From Sipunculus nudus (taxonomy: Eukaryota; Annelida; Sipuncula; Golfingiida; Sipunculidae): DNA of 64,000 bases. Of this stretch, positions 11,501-25,900 are shown piece by piece (positions within the stretch are counted from its first letter, which is position 1; each line of letters opens with the position of its first letter). The notes beneath the pieces were generated by a model. The model did not search any database. It was not told the DNA's origin and worked only from the letters and a program-made list of their open reading frames with translations. The stretch spans positions 76,007,056-76,071,055 of the forward strand of contig CM049310.1 of assembly GCA_026874595.1 (NCBI GenBank), in the 5' to 3' direction. The position numbers and the translations under genes were made by a program.

Positions 11501-13865
11501 AGTAGGTTTATATGTGCAAAAAAGCATACTAAACTTAAAATCCCAGAAACAGCTGGAGCTGTCATCACCAAATTTTATGCCAATATTTATCACCTGAGTC
11601 ATATCTGAAATGGAGGTGTTGGTTGCGCCACCTACATTGATTTGTTTTAACAAGCAAAAATGTAAGTTTAGACTCTCCTAGCTTATACACTGTTTTTTTT
11701 AAGAAACTGTTAGGCTGATTGGTTTAAACTTTAAAAGAATCGTTCTATGGTATTGTTCTGTCAGTTTTATAAAAATAGATTAGGTAAATGCAGCTTTAAA
11801 AAAGCAGTCTAGCCAATTGAAAAAGGCTTTTAGTGTTTGAAAACAGATTTGGCAGCATGGCAAGTTTCATCATGTCAAGTCAAGAGGTCAATCTGTGCAC
11901 CCAGGTGCAGTCGTGTCCAGATACAGTCTAGATGTCTAGACGATGTATCTAGAGCTTCTCGACACATCGTATAAATGTCTAGAACTTGCCAACTGTGTCA
12001 GATTTTATAATAGGTCAAGTTACACTCTGTATCTAAATATAACTTTGGCAGACTGCCAACCATTTCAGATTTGCCAGCAGGTCAAGTTTCAGTCTGTAAG
12101 AGCCAATGGTAAGTTTCAGTCTGTAAGAGCCAGTGGTGTGGTTACATGTAGCACATTAGGTACCCTTGACCTTGGGGAAAGCTGAGCCTCCATTGCCAGG
12201 ATGCATGAATAGGTGTGACTCAATACCAAAGCTAAAAGAGGAACTTGTTCTTAGATTTTATAGGGAAAAAGTTAATAACATTTTAAAATGTTCTTCTCTG
12301 AAACCATGCTGCCAAATTGTCTGTTCATCTGTCCCAATATCCCTCCCTGGCAAAAAGAACAAATCGAAATATCCTGACTGATGTTTCCTAGTTTTAAAAT
12401 ATCCTAGTCCCAAACATGCAGGTCCGAAAAGTCCATTTGGCTGAAATCATAATGACTAAAGTAGATATGCAGGACATGAGAGGATCAATATCAAATTTTA
12501 AAAATAAACATTCATACTCCCAAACTTTGCACAGGTTCACATTAGACCTGTAGGCCTTGTTTTTTTTCATTTTGTGTTTCTGAGAGTTTTTTTTTCAGTG
12601 ATTGACAACAGAGATCCTATCTTAAAGATGATTTCAGTGATATTTTAAATAAAAGGGACTTTGCTTATTTTCAGACTGGGTGACCCTAATGAACCTTGAT
12701 TTTGCAAAAAAATGTGCGTTTGTGTTTTGAATTGCATATTGCATGACTATTTTCATTTGCCTGAAATTTCCTTTATTTTTTGTAAGCTCTGTATTTCCAC
12801 TGACCATATAACATACCTTAAAAGTAACAGTTAATTATGCAACAATTCTCCTAGCTATACAGGTCATTATAAACATTTCAGCTGTTTGAGTAAGAAAGTG
12901 GACTGATTGGTTTGATAAAAATGTTAATTTAGTGGAAATGTTTAATTTATTAATTGTTGATTTAAATTGTTAAAAGTTTATATAAAAAGTTAATGAAAAC
13001 ATGATTTATATATAGATTTTTTTTTATAAGTTGATTTTTTACTAGCCCTTCCAGAAAGTTTTTAGGATATCTAGAAGATACTGAGAATAGTTTAGTGCAC
13101 TAAATTGTTGATTTAAATTAATAAAGGTTTATTTAAAAAGTTAATAAAAACATGATTTTTTTATAGATTTTTTTTTATAAGTTGATTTTTTACCAACCCT
13201 TCTAGAAAGTATTGAGGATATCCAGCAGATACTGAGAATACTTTAGTGCACTTGACATTGATGAAGGGCACATAAAGTTCCTATATGCATATTTCATCAT
13301 TTATAAAATTTATATGGAAAAAAATGGCACTTTTCATTTTTTTAAATTTTGAATTGTATTTATTTTCATTTGCCCTCCTCCTCCCCATCACTTTTCATTT
13401 CTTTGTTTGAGAACCTATTTATTAAATATGTAAGGCCTAAGTTATTTGTAAAAACAATTAAAATATTCAGGAATATCAAAGAGCGTAGTTCAAGATTTTC
13501 AGGTTTTTTTGTTGATTATCCATGGTTTTCTGTGAATAGTCTGACTGCATTCTCAGTGATTATAAAAAGACCTTTCAGACCTTAAATAAGGTCAGAGATA
13601 TGGGGCAAGATATGGAGCACCCCAGAAATGAAGTACAATACAAACAAATGGCCAGATATCTCAAGAAACAAATCAATTATTGATCCCACTGAAAAGAATT
13701 GTGATTAGAGCCTCATTTGACAAAAAGATGAAAAATTACAAAAAAGTTTAATAAATTATCTTGATTTTAAATAATATTATTGATAATCAGTCATAAGGGC
13801 TGTAATGATACATTTTCTTACGATACAGTATGTATCCTGATACTTTGCTCACAATACGATTGATG

Positions 13866-13925
<60 letters not shown>

Positions 13926-16900
13926 ATATAAAATTTGAGATTTCAAGCCATATTTACCCTTGTAGGCAGATACAGAAGTGTAGATGAACATACACTTATG
14001 TAAATTCTTTCTAAAACATGAATAAAATTTATTTACAAAAAATTAGCAAATCAGATACTCTTCAATTCAAATCTGACCAATACCGTTTCACTTAAGATAC
14101 CTTGCTGAGAGACTGTTTAAACATTAATGTCACTTTCGATGATATTTCCATTAGATGATCAAAAAAATTTTTTTTTGGTGGAGGTCACCACCTCCATTTT
14201 TAGCTCAGCTGACTATAAGTCATCTGAGCTATAGTCGTGGTCCATTGTCCGTCGTCTGTCCGTCCATCCGTCCGTAGATGTGGCACGTTTTGAAACCGTA
14301 AGACCTAGGAATCCAAATTCGGCATAATGTTAGATGTCCCCAAGATCTCCTACAAAGCCGAAAACTGGGTCTTTGCGACTTTGTTCCTTTGAGAAATTAA
14401 GGAAAAACCTCAATTTTTTTTATTAAAAACCTATTTTCACACTTCAGGACTGCCTAATATCAAAACCACTCATCTGTTTTTCCTCATATTAACCATAAAT
14501 AATCCCTTATGTAGTTCCTATGTACATGCCTGTAGGTCTGTATTGTATAATTTAAAAAGGTTATGGGCCCAAACATAATGCATTTTGTAAATAGTCAGGA
14601 AAGAAATTTGATCACTCAACACAAAACTTGTTAAAGCTAAGCACTTTTTTCCAGTAATATTACTTTTATTAATCAAAATTAAATTGTATACCCAAAATTA
14701 GATTAAAATCTTTTAAATTTTTTAAAATATTAGCAAAAAAAAAATTGGTACCTTAAATTTTGCCCTATTTTGACCATGGCACGTTTTTTTCCCGTAACTG
14801 CTGTGGATTTAATTTTCAAAGCATGTTTTTGTTAGCATTTCAACTGTAAACACCAAAAAATTTGAAACCAGTTGGTCAAAAACTGTAGATTTTATTCAAG
14901 CATTCAAGCACCATGTCACATATTGTTTACATCAAGCTAGTGTTATGCAGTTTGCTAGAGCTCAGCTCTCAAGCTTCAGCTCTAAGTTCCTTAAATTTTG
15001 CATACAGTTAGATTTCTCCAAAATCCTCTATCATGCAAAGAATTTGGTCACTAGGACTTAATTCCTTTGAGATATTAATGAAAAACTTCATTTTTCCATT
15101 AAAAACCCATTGTTACACTTTAAGACTGCCTAATATCGAAACCACTGAGTTGACTTTGATCATATATAGTATACATATTTTTCTATACATTCGCTTTGCA
15201 CATGCCAGAAATGATGTCAGTATTGCTTATTTTTTTAAAGTTATGGCCCCAAACATAATGCACTTTTTTAAAATCAAGAAATATATTTACTCACCTAAGA
15301 TGAGAATTGCTGAAGCTTGAGACTTTTTTTCAGGAATATAACTTTATTTAATCAAGATTCAATTGTTTACCCAAAATTAGTTCTGAATTTTGCAAATTTT
15401 TCAAGTTATTTGCATAAATAAAAAATCAATACCTTAAATTTTGTCCAACTTTGGCAATGGCACATTTTTTTCCTGTGAGCACTGTTGATTTAATTTTCAC
15501 AGCATATATACATAAAGATTTAATCTTGTAAAATCTGAAAATTCAAAGGAATGGATTGGAATCAATAGCTTTTATTCATGTTTTCATACACCATGTCAAG
15601 TGTTGTTCACATATAGCCCACCTAGTAGTACAGCCTTCACTTGCATTATGTAACCCACCCCAGGCAGCTTACCTTGGCCCAGCTTGGCCACTACTAGCAG
15701 GCTTCCCCACTGCCCTGCACTCCCCCCCCCCCCCCCTCCCCAGATGGTGCATTAACTAGATGAATGTTTTAATTTTCTGTATTTTATTTTATTCTTGGCT
15801 ATGCTACATTTTAGATTTTGTATTGTTCCACCAGGGTTACAATGATTTAAGTGCACATTTAATTGTGTCCACAAAGTGGTGTATTACTATGAAAATGTGG
15901 ATGTTCATCAGATAAGTAATTCCTTACTTGAGGAGAGTAAAAACTTCACCTGGTGTGAAATTGACTATTAATTCCAGTAATAAATTATAGCTTAGATTGT
16001 AATTAGCATAATGATATTGTTTGTCCCTCATTCAACCAACAGTGTGTATACTTTATTTGAAAAGATGTTTTTATTTTACCGAATTTACTGAATCTTTTAT
16101 TTTATTTCGGTGAATAAGATTAAGCTTGTACTGAAAACTCCAATGTGCAAAACTTTTTAATAATCATTCAAGGAATAATCTTGTAGATGCCATGTTGTGG
16201 CATTATTTTCTTTTAAATTCAGTTTGAACATTTGTGATTTAAAGATAATGAAAATATATGTGTATGCATAATATGACCCAATATGAGCTACACTATGGAT
16301 ATATAATGATTGCAACTTAGATTTCTAATATTTTAACTTATATTTTAAGTGTTTTTTAATACAAATTTATAAAACTTAAAAAAAAATGAATCAGATAAAA
16401 ACTATTAATGGAAAAAGTGGATATGCTAAAAAATAGTCTTATATAAAAACTTAAATGCATTATTCTCTTGAAAGTGAAATAAAGGGATTAGTCCATTCTG
16501 TCCACTTGCCTGTCTATCTGTATATTTTTCATATGCATCACAGTATCTAAAACTGTTACTGTTTTTCTTCATGACAGTCTTGTCAGAGTATTAGTTTGCA
16601 ATCATATATTTAGAACTTTACTATAACCAAGTTGGAGGGCTCCTTTCATCTCAGCTTCTCATATGCTTATATAAATGAAAAACATTACAACAGAATATTT
16701 TCATATTTTTACATTTGGTAAAAATTTCAAACTTCAGCTGAGCGCCGTGACCCAAGGGTCCCTTGTTAATGCTTTCTTATCTAATTGTTAATCTAAGATA
16801 TACATCTGCAGAGTTCAGTTTTGGTTTGTGACTAAGTGACAGGGCTGTAACACTTGCTTCCTATCATAAAATTTTCCCGGTGTCACCCAGGCCCAGTGTC

Positions 16901-19900
16901 CACTGCAACTGCTGGTCTAGGGTGTGTAATCATTCGCATTGCTGGGTCATAAAACTGAGGATCCCCCCAAAGGCACACTCGTTTGTGAGTGATACATGGC
17001 TATGGGGCACAGCCTTCTCATAAAGCCTTCAGAATCGTGTGTAAGACAGGATTATTGGCATTTACCATAAACTTTGCCACTTTGAATGGCAATGTTGTCA
17101 TTTTCAAACTGGGTTAGTATGTGCTTGGTAGGACAACAACAAGCCATGTAGGACAAAGCAGACATTTCAGACCCGGCATTACGCGGCCAGTTTACAACTT
17201 TCATACAATTAGGTCAGGTAGATATGATGTCCCCATGGCCCTTTCATGTGTCGTGAGTGCAAAACACTAGGTTATTTTCGTGTTGCGAGTGCAACACACT
17301 CAAGGGGTGCTCATTAATGTATCATTTCAGGGACATATGACTACAATATTTGATACTGATGCAATATTTGACAATGTACCACAATGTGCACTGTTGAACC
17401 TTTACAGCCCTATCACTCATCAAATCTAATATGAACAATTCTTCTGATTGTCAGTTGCAAGTATGTAAGCATTTAATCATACAAAGCACTGTTAGAAAAA
17501 AATAAGTTCAACCAGTTACTTTTTTTTCAGAAAACCCAAATGTATCCCATCAAGCCAAGGCAGAGAAAGAAGAAGAAAAAGACACAGAGGCTGATTTTGA
17601 GAGCTCCACATGGGCTGGTCATTATTACAGCTCAGACTATGACAGACTTTACCAAGGTCACATCCCTATCACAAGTCTACAGAGAGGAATTCTTGGAGTT
17701 GGCTCAGCTCTGACTGCCCTGTATAACCCAGGCAGAGATGGTAGGTTATAATGGGTAAAATTTAATCTACTAATAGTACTCTGGATATAACTGCCATGTA
17801 TTATAACCTCAGACAGAGATGGTGGGTTGTGAGCAGTGATTTAGGACTCAAGTCTGGACTTGGATAGGAGGCCGGACTCTTGTCCACTTTCCTAGGGACT
17901 TGGACTCAAGGTTCTTGACTCAACTTGTACTCGCACTCAGAGATAAGGTCCATCTCGAGTCAAGCAGTAAAAGCTCTACCACATACTTAAAAGAATTGTG
18001 TACATGTGCAAACTACCAACAGAATATTATGCATACAAAATTAAAATGTATTTACCAAACTTCAGTTTGATATCAGAAGCTAAAGGTAATTCAACATTCA
18101 AATAAAAAAGCCTTTATAAACTGACTTAAAAACACATGATAATCTTAAATATCCATTTAGAATAGTTTTAAAAAGGAAAATGTGTATTGGAGATGGACTT
18201 GTTCTCCAGTTCCAAGTGACTCAAACTCAGAAGGTGGACTTGAACTCAAACCTAAAGGACTGGTACTTGAATTTGGACTTGAGTGGCCTGGACTCAGACT
18301 TGCGCTTAGACTCGGATGTTGTGGACTTGACTGCATCACTGGTTGTGAGTAAATATGATCTACTGTAGTTGTAACTGCCATGTATAACCCAACTGAGTTG
18401 GTAGGTTGTTAGTAAAAGTTGATTTATTATGTTGTAAATGCCATGTGTAATCCTTCCAGACATGGTAACAGTAATTATTGGTCGTCTTTGTCTATGGGTG
18501 TAATAATTAGTACCTGTCATATGTATGGAAAACTCTTTCATCGTGACATGCTTTTGCCAAGTCATATGATAAGGTTTTTATAATTTGTAGTAATAGCCCT
18601 TTTAATCTTTGATTTCAGTCAAATAGTATTTGCAAGTTGTGGAAAACAATCCCTTAAACTTAACACTACATGTATTTTCAAATTTGTCTTTGCAGTTTAT
18701 TACAGTGTGTTTTAAACACAAATTGTAAAGATGATTTACAAAAAATTATATTTGATTTCTTTAGAACATAATCATATAATGCTGTACAACATTTCCATTT
18801 TGCAAACACACATCATCAGTTGTAATTATTTTTAATGAATAGATGATAATTCATTGATAAATAACAAAAGTGATGGCATCTTTTATTAAACATAATGCAT
18901 AATCAAATCAAAAGTGACTATGGTCCGTTTCATCCCCTCATGTCCACCTACTTTTCAAAGGAAACAATTATAGTCTAGAGAAGAGGATTAAAGGACCTAA
19001 TTTTAAACAAGGTAAATAAATACCTACCTTTCACCTTATTTAAGAAACAGAATTATTTGAAAATATGAGAAATCAATCTATATTTTGCAACATATCAGAC
19101 CCACTTATGGGGGTCAAGGTCATTGGTCACATGCAAAAACAGCCTCAATTGACAGCTGCTGATTGGATAATGTCATGTAAACACTCTAAAAAATATAACC
19201 AGCTAAAACAAAGATGGCTCCTCGTGCAGGTCACATCATATCTGAGAGAGCATTGTGAAGAGAATTAAAAGTTGTGAAACATGAACTGGGGATTTATTGT
19301 AAATTCTTAATTTCCATATAAGGTTGTCACCTAAATATGTAGTTTTCTAGGAAATTATTGGAAAATGTGAATATAAAAAAATAACAGGACAGCATGCGGT
19401 GAAACAGACTATAGTTATACATGTAACATATGTGCCCTCCTTTATATAAAAAAATGTTCCAGTTTTTCCTCAAGCTCCTACACTTACCTTGCATACACAT
19501 ATATGTATGGTTTTGAACTACAAACACTTCCTGTTGGTTTACTTTATTAGATATGATCTGTACACTTGGAGAGACTACAGGGTACTATGCACTTGTGGAC
19601 ATGAGAAAGAGAATGCTTGCCAGTCCAGTGGGAAGACAGATCCTTGAGTAAGACATCAGTCAGTCATTTTAGGATTTGTAACTGTAAGATTTGCTGATTT
19701 AACAGTTCAGACTGTTCAGTAATCATAATTTTCCCCTCTCATTTGTTTCAGTCCTACTTTGATTTTTAGCTCAGCTGACTATAAGTCATCTGAGCTTTAG
19801 TCGTGGTCCATTGTCCGTCGTCCGTCCGTCCGTCCGTCCGTAGATGTGGCACGTTTTGAAACCGTAAGACCTAGGAATCCAAAATTTGGCATAATGTTAG

Positions 19901-22900
19901 ATGTCCCCAAGATCCCCAACCAAGCCGAAAACTGGGTCTTTGCGACTTCGTTCCTTTGAGAAATTAAGGAAAAACCTCAATTTTTTATTAAAAACCTATT
20001 TTCACACTTCAGGACTGCCTAATATCAAAACGACTCATCTGTTTTTCCTCATATTTACAATAAATATTCCTCTATATAGTTCCTATGTACATGCCAGAAA
20101 TTATGTCTGTATTATATAATTTAAAAAAGTTATGGGCCCAAACATAATGCATTTTGTAAAAAATCAGGAAAGATATTTGATCACTTAACATAAAACATGT
20201 TAAAGCTATGAACTTTTTTTCCAGTAATATAACTTTAATTAATCAAAATTAAATTGTATACCCAAAATTAGATCAAAATCTTTAAAATTTTTTAAATATT
20301 AACAAAAATAAAAAATTGGTACCTTAAATTTAGCCCAACTTTGACCATGGGACGTTTTTTCCTGTAAGTACTGTGGATTTAATTTTCACAGCATGTTTTT
20401 GTTAGCATTTTGTCTGTTAACACCAAAAATTTGAAACCAGTTGATCAAAAACTGTAGATTTTATTCAAGTTTACAAACACAATGTAACATATTGTTTACA
20501 TCAAGCTAGTGTTATGCAGTTTGCAAGAGCTCAGCTCCCCAGCTTCAGCTCTCAGTTCCTAAAATTTGGCATACAATTAGATGTCTCCAAAATCCCCTAC
20601 CATGCCAAGAATTTGGTCACTAGGACTTTATACCTTTGAGATTTTAATTAAAAACTTCATTTTTCCATTAAAAACCCATTGTTACACTTCAAGACTGCCT
20701 AATATCAAAACAACTGATCTGACTTTAATCATATATAATATACATATTTTTCTATATATTCTCTATGCACATGCCAGAAATGATGTCAGTATTGCGTAAT
20801 TGTTTTAAGTTATGGGCACACATAATGCACTTTGTAAAAAATCAAGAAATATATTTACTCCCTTAACAAGAAGATTGATGAAGCTAGAGATTTTTTTGTC
20901 AGGGATGTAACATTATTTAATCAAGATTCAATTGAATACCCAAAATTAGTTCTGAATTTTTCAAATATTATAAGTTATAAGTATAAATATAAAATTAGTA
21001 CCTTAAATTTTGCTCAACTTTGACCATGGCATGTTTGTTTCCTGTGAGCACTGTTGATATAATTTTCATGTCATGCACACATAAGGATTTCAGCTTTTTA
21101 GTTTAGAAAGCTGAAAGAAATTGGCCAAATATGTAGCTTTTGTTAATGTTTCTATGAGACCATGTCAGACCTTGGCCCTCTCCAGCCCCTCTTGAGTCAC
21201 CTGTATGTTGACCTTGTTGAACCTTCAGAAAATTATGCATGCTTGAGGCGAGGCATAAAATGGGGCTTCAGGCAGCTTATTATATAATTGCCAGCCACAG
21301 TTGATCCAGGTGTCCAACGTAACTCATCGAGTAGTTTTAACCAACAACATAACAATAAACAATAAATTAATAAATTTTTATTGGTTTTTAATAACAAATT
21401 AAAGAAAAATAGAAAAGGAATTTGTTAATTTATAATAACAGGAAATTAACTTGCAGTTACTGATGATATAAGAATCTTGTATCAATGGATAGAATGTCAT
21501 GTATTCCAAATAACACCATGCAGTCACCTATGGTATTTTTCAGTTCAATTTTAATGATAAAAAAGTAAATCATATTATTCATTACTAATGATTGGGGATC
21601 ATATGAAGGAAATTAATGATAGACAAAGATGCAGTTGATAATATTAATCTAGATTCCTACTGTGTCTAGTGTGTACATTGATGTGAAATTAGTCCAAAAT
21701 AAATATATTACATTTATTTTTTTAAATATAAATAAAAGCCATAAAACCAGGTACTTATGATCATTATTTAAATGTGTGACCCACAGTACCCTGTTTCAAA
21801 ATGCCACAAATAACTATGAACATGTGCAGGTGTTATAATTAGTAAACTATAATGATCATCTCTCAGAACCATGTGATTCCCAAAAATGGAGGTACAAACT
21901 AAAATACACGAAAATTTTTTGAATAGGCTGTCAATAACATCATCTATTGGGTTTCACATTTATTTATTAAAATGAGCATGAATAATGTTGTGACATGTTT
22001 GTTATATATGGGGATCCACTCTTAAATTTGTTCTAAATCTTCCTTCTTTTTTCCTACTTCCTACATTTTCTCTATTCCTTCTCCTATTTTGCTGTATCAG
22101 TGTATGTATTGTTTTTCCCATGTTTTGCCCAGACAGCCTGTTACATTGATAAAGTTCAGACACTGTCCACCCAGTTGTTTTATTGCTGTTCAATACCCAG
22201 CTGTTATGTTACAGAGATTGTATTTGCATTAAAACTCTTTTTTTTTATACAATACACAAAATTTTACAGACAAACTAAAAATATGAAAGAACAAATTTTC
22301 AGTTGAAAGTAAATTACTGGATGGTTTATAAGAGAAAGAGTTTTACCATTAACTAAACTAATGATAATAAGTGGAATTTATGTTTAATGATACTTAGAGG
22401 GTCAAAATAGGTTACTTTGTACTTTCATTGAAACGACCATGAATAAAGTGTATCTGTTCATTGGAATGTTGTTACAGTCTTCTTGTACATTTCTCAATTC
22501 TTTTGTCTTGTCTTCAGGGAAAGACCAAGGATAAATTCAGAGACAGTTGACCTGGAGTACCTGAGATCCCTGCCAGATGGAACATTTGGAAAAGAGTACA
22601 GCAAGTTTCTTCATAAATTTGTAAGTTGATATTGATTAACCAAGTGGCAGTTTGTTATTTAATTAATGTCAGTTTATAATCTCACCAGCACATAAAAGGT
22701 TACTTCATATGTGAAAAATATTATTAAATAAACTAATGCTAAGGCTAAAAAAAAATAAAAAGTTTGTTTCTCAATTTTAAACCCCCACATCAAAAATTTT
22801 TAATTTTGATTTTCGATAGAAACTCACCAATTTCGAGCTGCAGCCGCTCAGACATTTCTTTAAAGAAGAAAAAATCATACAATTTCCTTTGTTTTGTAGT

Positions 22901-25900
22901 GTTGTTACTTGTTTAGCAAAATAAATCTATTATTTTAATTCTTTTCCCTTTTCATTTGACATTTTTATCGAAACATAAGTTATAATGGCCTAACTTATGT
23001 TTTATTATATTTTACATCATGTCATATTCATTTTATGTCGAACATATTTGAAATATTGAAACTTTCTCGAATATTTGATCATGAGATGCACCTGGATCTT
23101 TCATGAAATGTATGAAAGGGCACAGTCAATGCGAATGCAAGGAATTTATAAAAATATTCTCATAATAAATTAAGCTGAGTGCTGGGACCAACAGGTCCCT
23201 TGTTATATATAACATCATATCATATTCATTATATATCATAAGAGTAATAGGAGTGAATTTTAATTATGCAGTGAGGCAGACCCATGGTGTTGCTGATGCA
23301 ATTTTGCAGGCTTCAGTTTGGAAGGAGCCTAGAATATTGTTGTTACAATTGTTACAACATGTTGGTTACTATTGTTACTCACAGATATCTCTTTGACTAG
23401 CATGGAAAACATATCTTAAGAATGAATGCCTGTCTGTACCCACAAGATTTAAGCTACATCTCAAAAAAAAGTTTTTGATGGCATACTATTCCAAGTAGTT
23501 AATACCTAAAACCAGATTCCACAGCATTACATTGCTATGTCTCCCATTCTATGGGGGGAGACATAGTTGTTTGTCTGTCATTGGCATCTGAAATTGTGGT
23601 CTGCGTAATTTCTTGTGAACATGATCATTTTTAACCACTCAATATTTTTTCCTTTACCTTGCCTGTAATCTTCAAGGTCAATTAAGCTAAAAATAAGCTA
23701 AAAAAATAATGAACCCTATTACCTTTGAAGTATTGACTATTCTTTCCTCAAATTTTATACTCAGTTTGTTTCAAGTTCTCAGAAGGGTTAAAAAGCTGGT
23801 GATCTTGACTTTGATCTTCATGGTCAAATTTCGGAACAATTGCTCATTGTCTCAAGGATTTCTTGTTAATGTGGTAATTTTTGAAGCACTTCATATATTC
23901 TTTTCCTCAAATTTGACACACAAGTTGCTTCAATAAAGTTCTCAAACAGGTTAGAAAATTTGTGACCTTGACCTTCATCTTCAAAGTCAAATCAGCCAGA
24001 ATCTAATTTTATTTATAAAAACTATAACCACTAAATATATTTTCATGAAATTCGATAAGGAAATTGTTTCTACAAAAATCTCATATAAGTTTGAAAAACT
24101 GGTGACCTTGACCTTCATGTTCAAGAACAAATCAGCCAAAATATAACTTATTTTAAAGACTGATTTTTGAACCACTCTCTATATTTTCATGATAATTTTA
24201 ATGCAAATTGTTAATGTGGTAACTTTTGAAGCACTTCATATATTCTTTTCCTCAAATTTGACACACAAGTTGCTTCAATAAAGTTCTCAAACAGGTTAGA
24301 AAATTTGTTACCTTGACCTTCATCTTCAAAGTCAAATCAGCAAGAATCTAATTTTATTTATAAAAACTATAACCACTAAATATATTTTCATGAAATTTGA
24401 TAAGGAAATTGTTTCTACAAAAATCTCATATAAGTTTGAAAACTGGTGACCTTGACCTTCATGTTCAAGAACAAATCAGCCAAAATATATCTTATTTTAA
24501 AGACTGATTTTTGAACCACTCTCTATATTTTCATGATAATTTTAATGCAGATTGTTTCTACCAAGTCAACAGCTTAGTTTGAAAACTGGTCATCTTGACC
24601 CTCATCGTCCAGATGAAATCTTCAGAAGTCAAGGGTTATTCAGGCAACCCCACAACTTTTGAAGTACAGGTAGTACATATATATATATATATTTTTTCCC
24701 AAAAGTTGAGGATCAGTAGGCCCTCAGGGAGATGTTCATTTGTTTTGTAGTCCCAAAAACAAATGCATTCTAGTTTCATATGTATAAGATGTCTACTTTT
24801 CTCTATTCACTTTTCTCTCACAGAAAGTTCACCCGGATCAGAGAAGGCCGGTACAATTTGTTGATGATGAGGAGCTGGCCTATGTCCTCCAGCGATATCG
24901 AGAGATCCATGATCTATTACACACTCTTCTTGGGATGCCGACAAACCTTCTAGGGGAGGTTGTGGTGAAATGGGTGGAGGCTCTACAGTTCAGACTGCCA
25001 ATGACGGTACTTGGTGCGATGTTCGGGCCACTTCGTTTCTACTTTTATCCAAAGTAAGCACAGGTTATCACTGAAAAACCACCAACTGTTTGCAGCAATA
25101 AAAGATCTAATCCTTTCAAATAGGTTACAAGCAGACCTCAGTATTTATCAGTTCTTTCAGTCTCTATTTTCATGCAACTTGTGTGGTAATTTATAAATTT
25201 TAATTGTTTTGGCTCATGTGCTATAAGCACAAATATATTGTTAATTTCCACATTTTTTTAAATTATGATTTAATACTTAGGTAATTCAATATTTTTCCTT
25301 GTTTCGTCCTATTTCCCAAAATGTAAGTGTGCATATAATTAGTTCATGTTCAAATCCCCTTCAAATGATTAATAGTATGTTCCATATGTATTGATATATA
25401 TGATGGTAAAATAAAAAACAGCTAATGGAGGTACAGTATAAATTTGTTGTTACCCAGTAAATGTTATATTCCATTAAATTAAAATGTAAACATAATTACC
25501 AGTACTGTGACACCTAAAAGCGTCAGTTATTACACATAACAGCTTCGCTCAGTGGAAATCTATGAGGTCTTATTTCTAAATATTAATATGGATTAGAGAT
25601 AAATTTCATTTAAATAGTCATAGATCTGTAACTGATATACATCAGAAAGATTGATTCCCAAAATTAGTGAGGTTATTTCTGAAATTTCTGATCTTTCATT
25701 TTTAGCTCAGCTGACTGAAAGTCATCTGAGCTATAGCAATCACTCTTTGTCTGGCGTCCGTCCGTCTGTTTGTCTGTTAACCAGGCACAAATCGTAACCG
25801 CTAATTCTTGAATCTTCTAACTTTACATATAGGGAGGTCCGTGAAAAATCTCCTTGGAAACCAGAAATCAGGTCTCTGTTACCAATAACCTCTGAGCTAT

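Noticed and set aside
15033-15320. A 'conserved peptide family' (about 65-95 residues, with [11 protein letters not shown] and [10 protein letters not shown]) found in five places on both strands
   Set aside because: All occurrences (2004-2201, 2684-2893, 15033-15320, 19901-20119, 20581-20799) lie at the same position in family A modules; similarity is explained by the repeat DNA, and most need non-equivalent starts.
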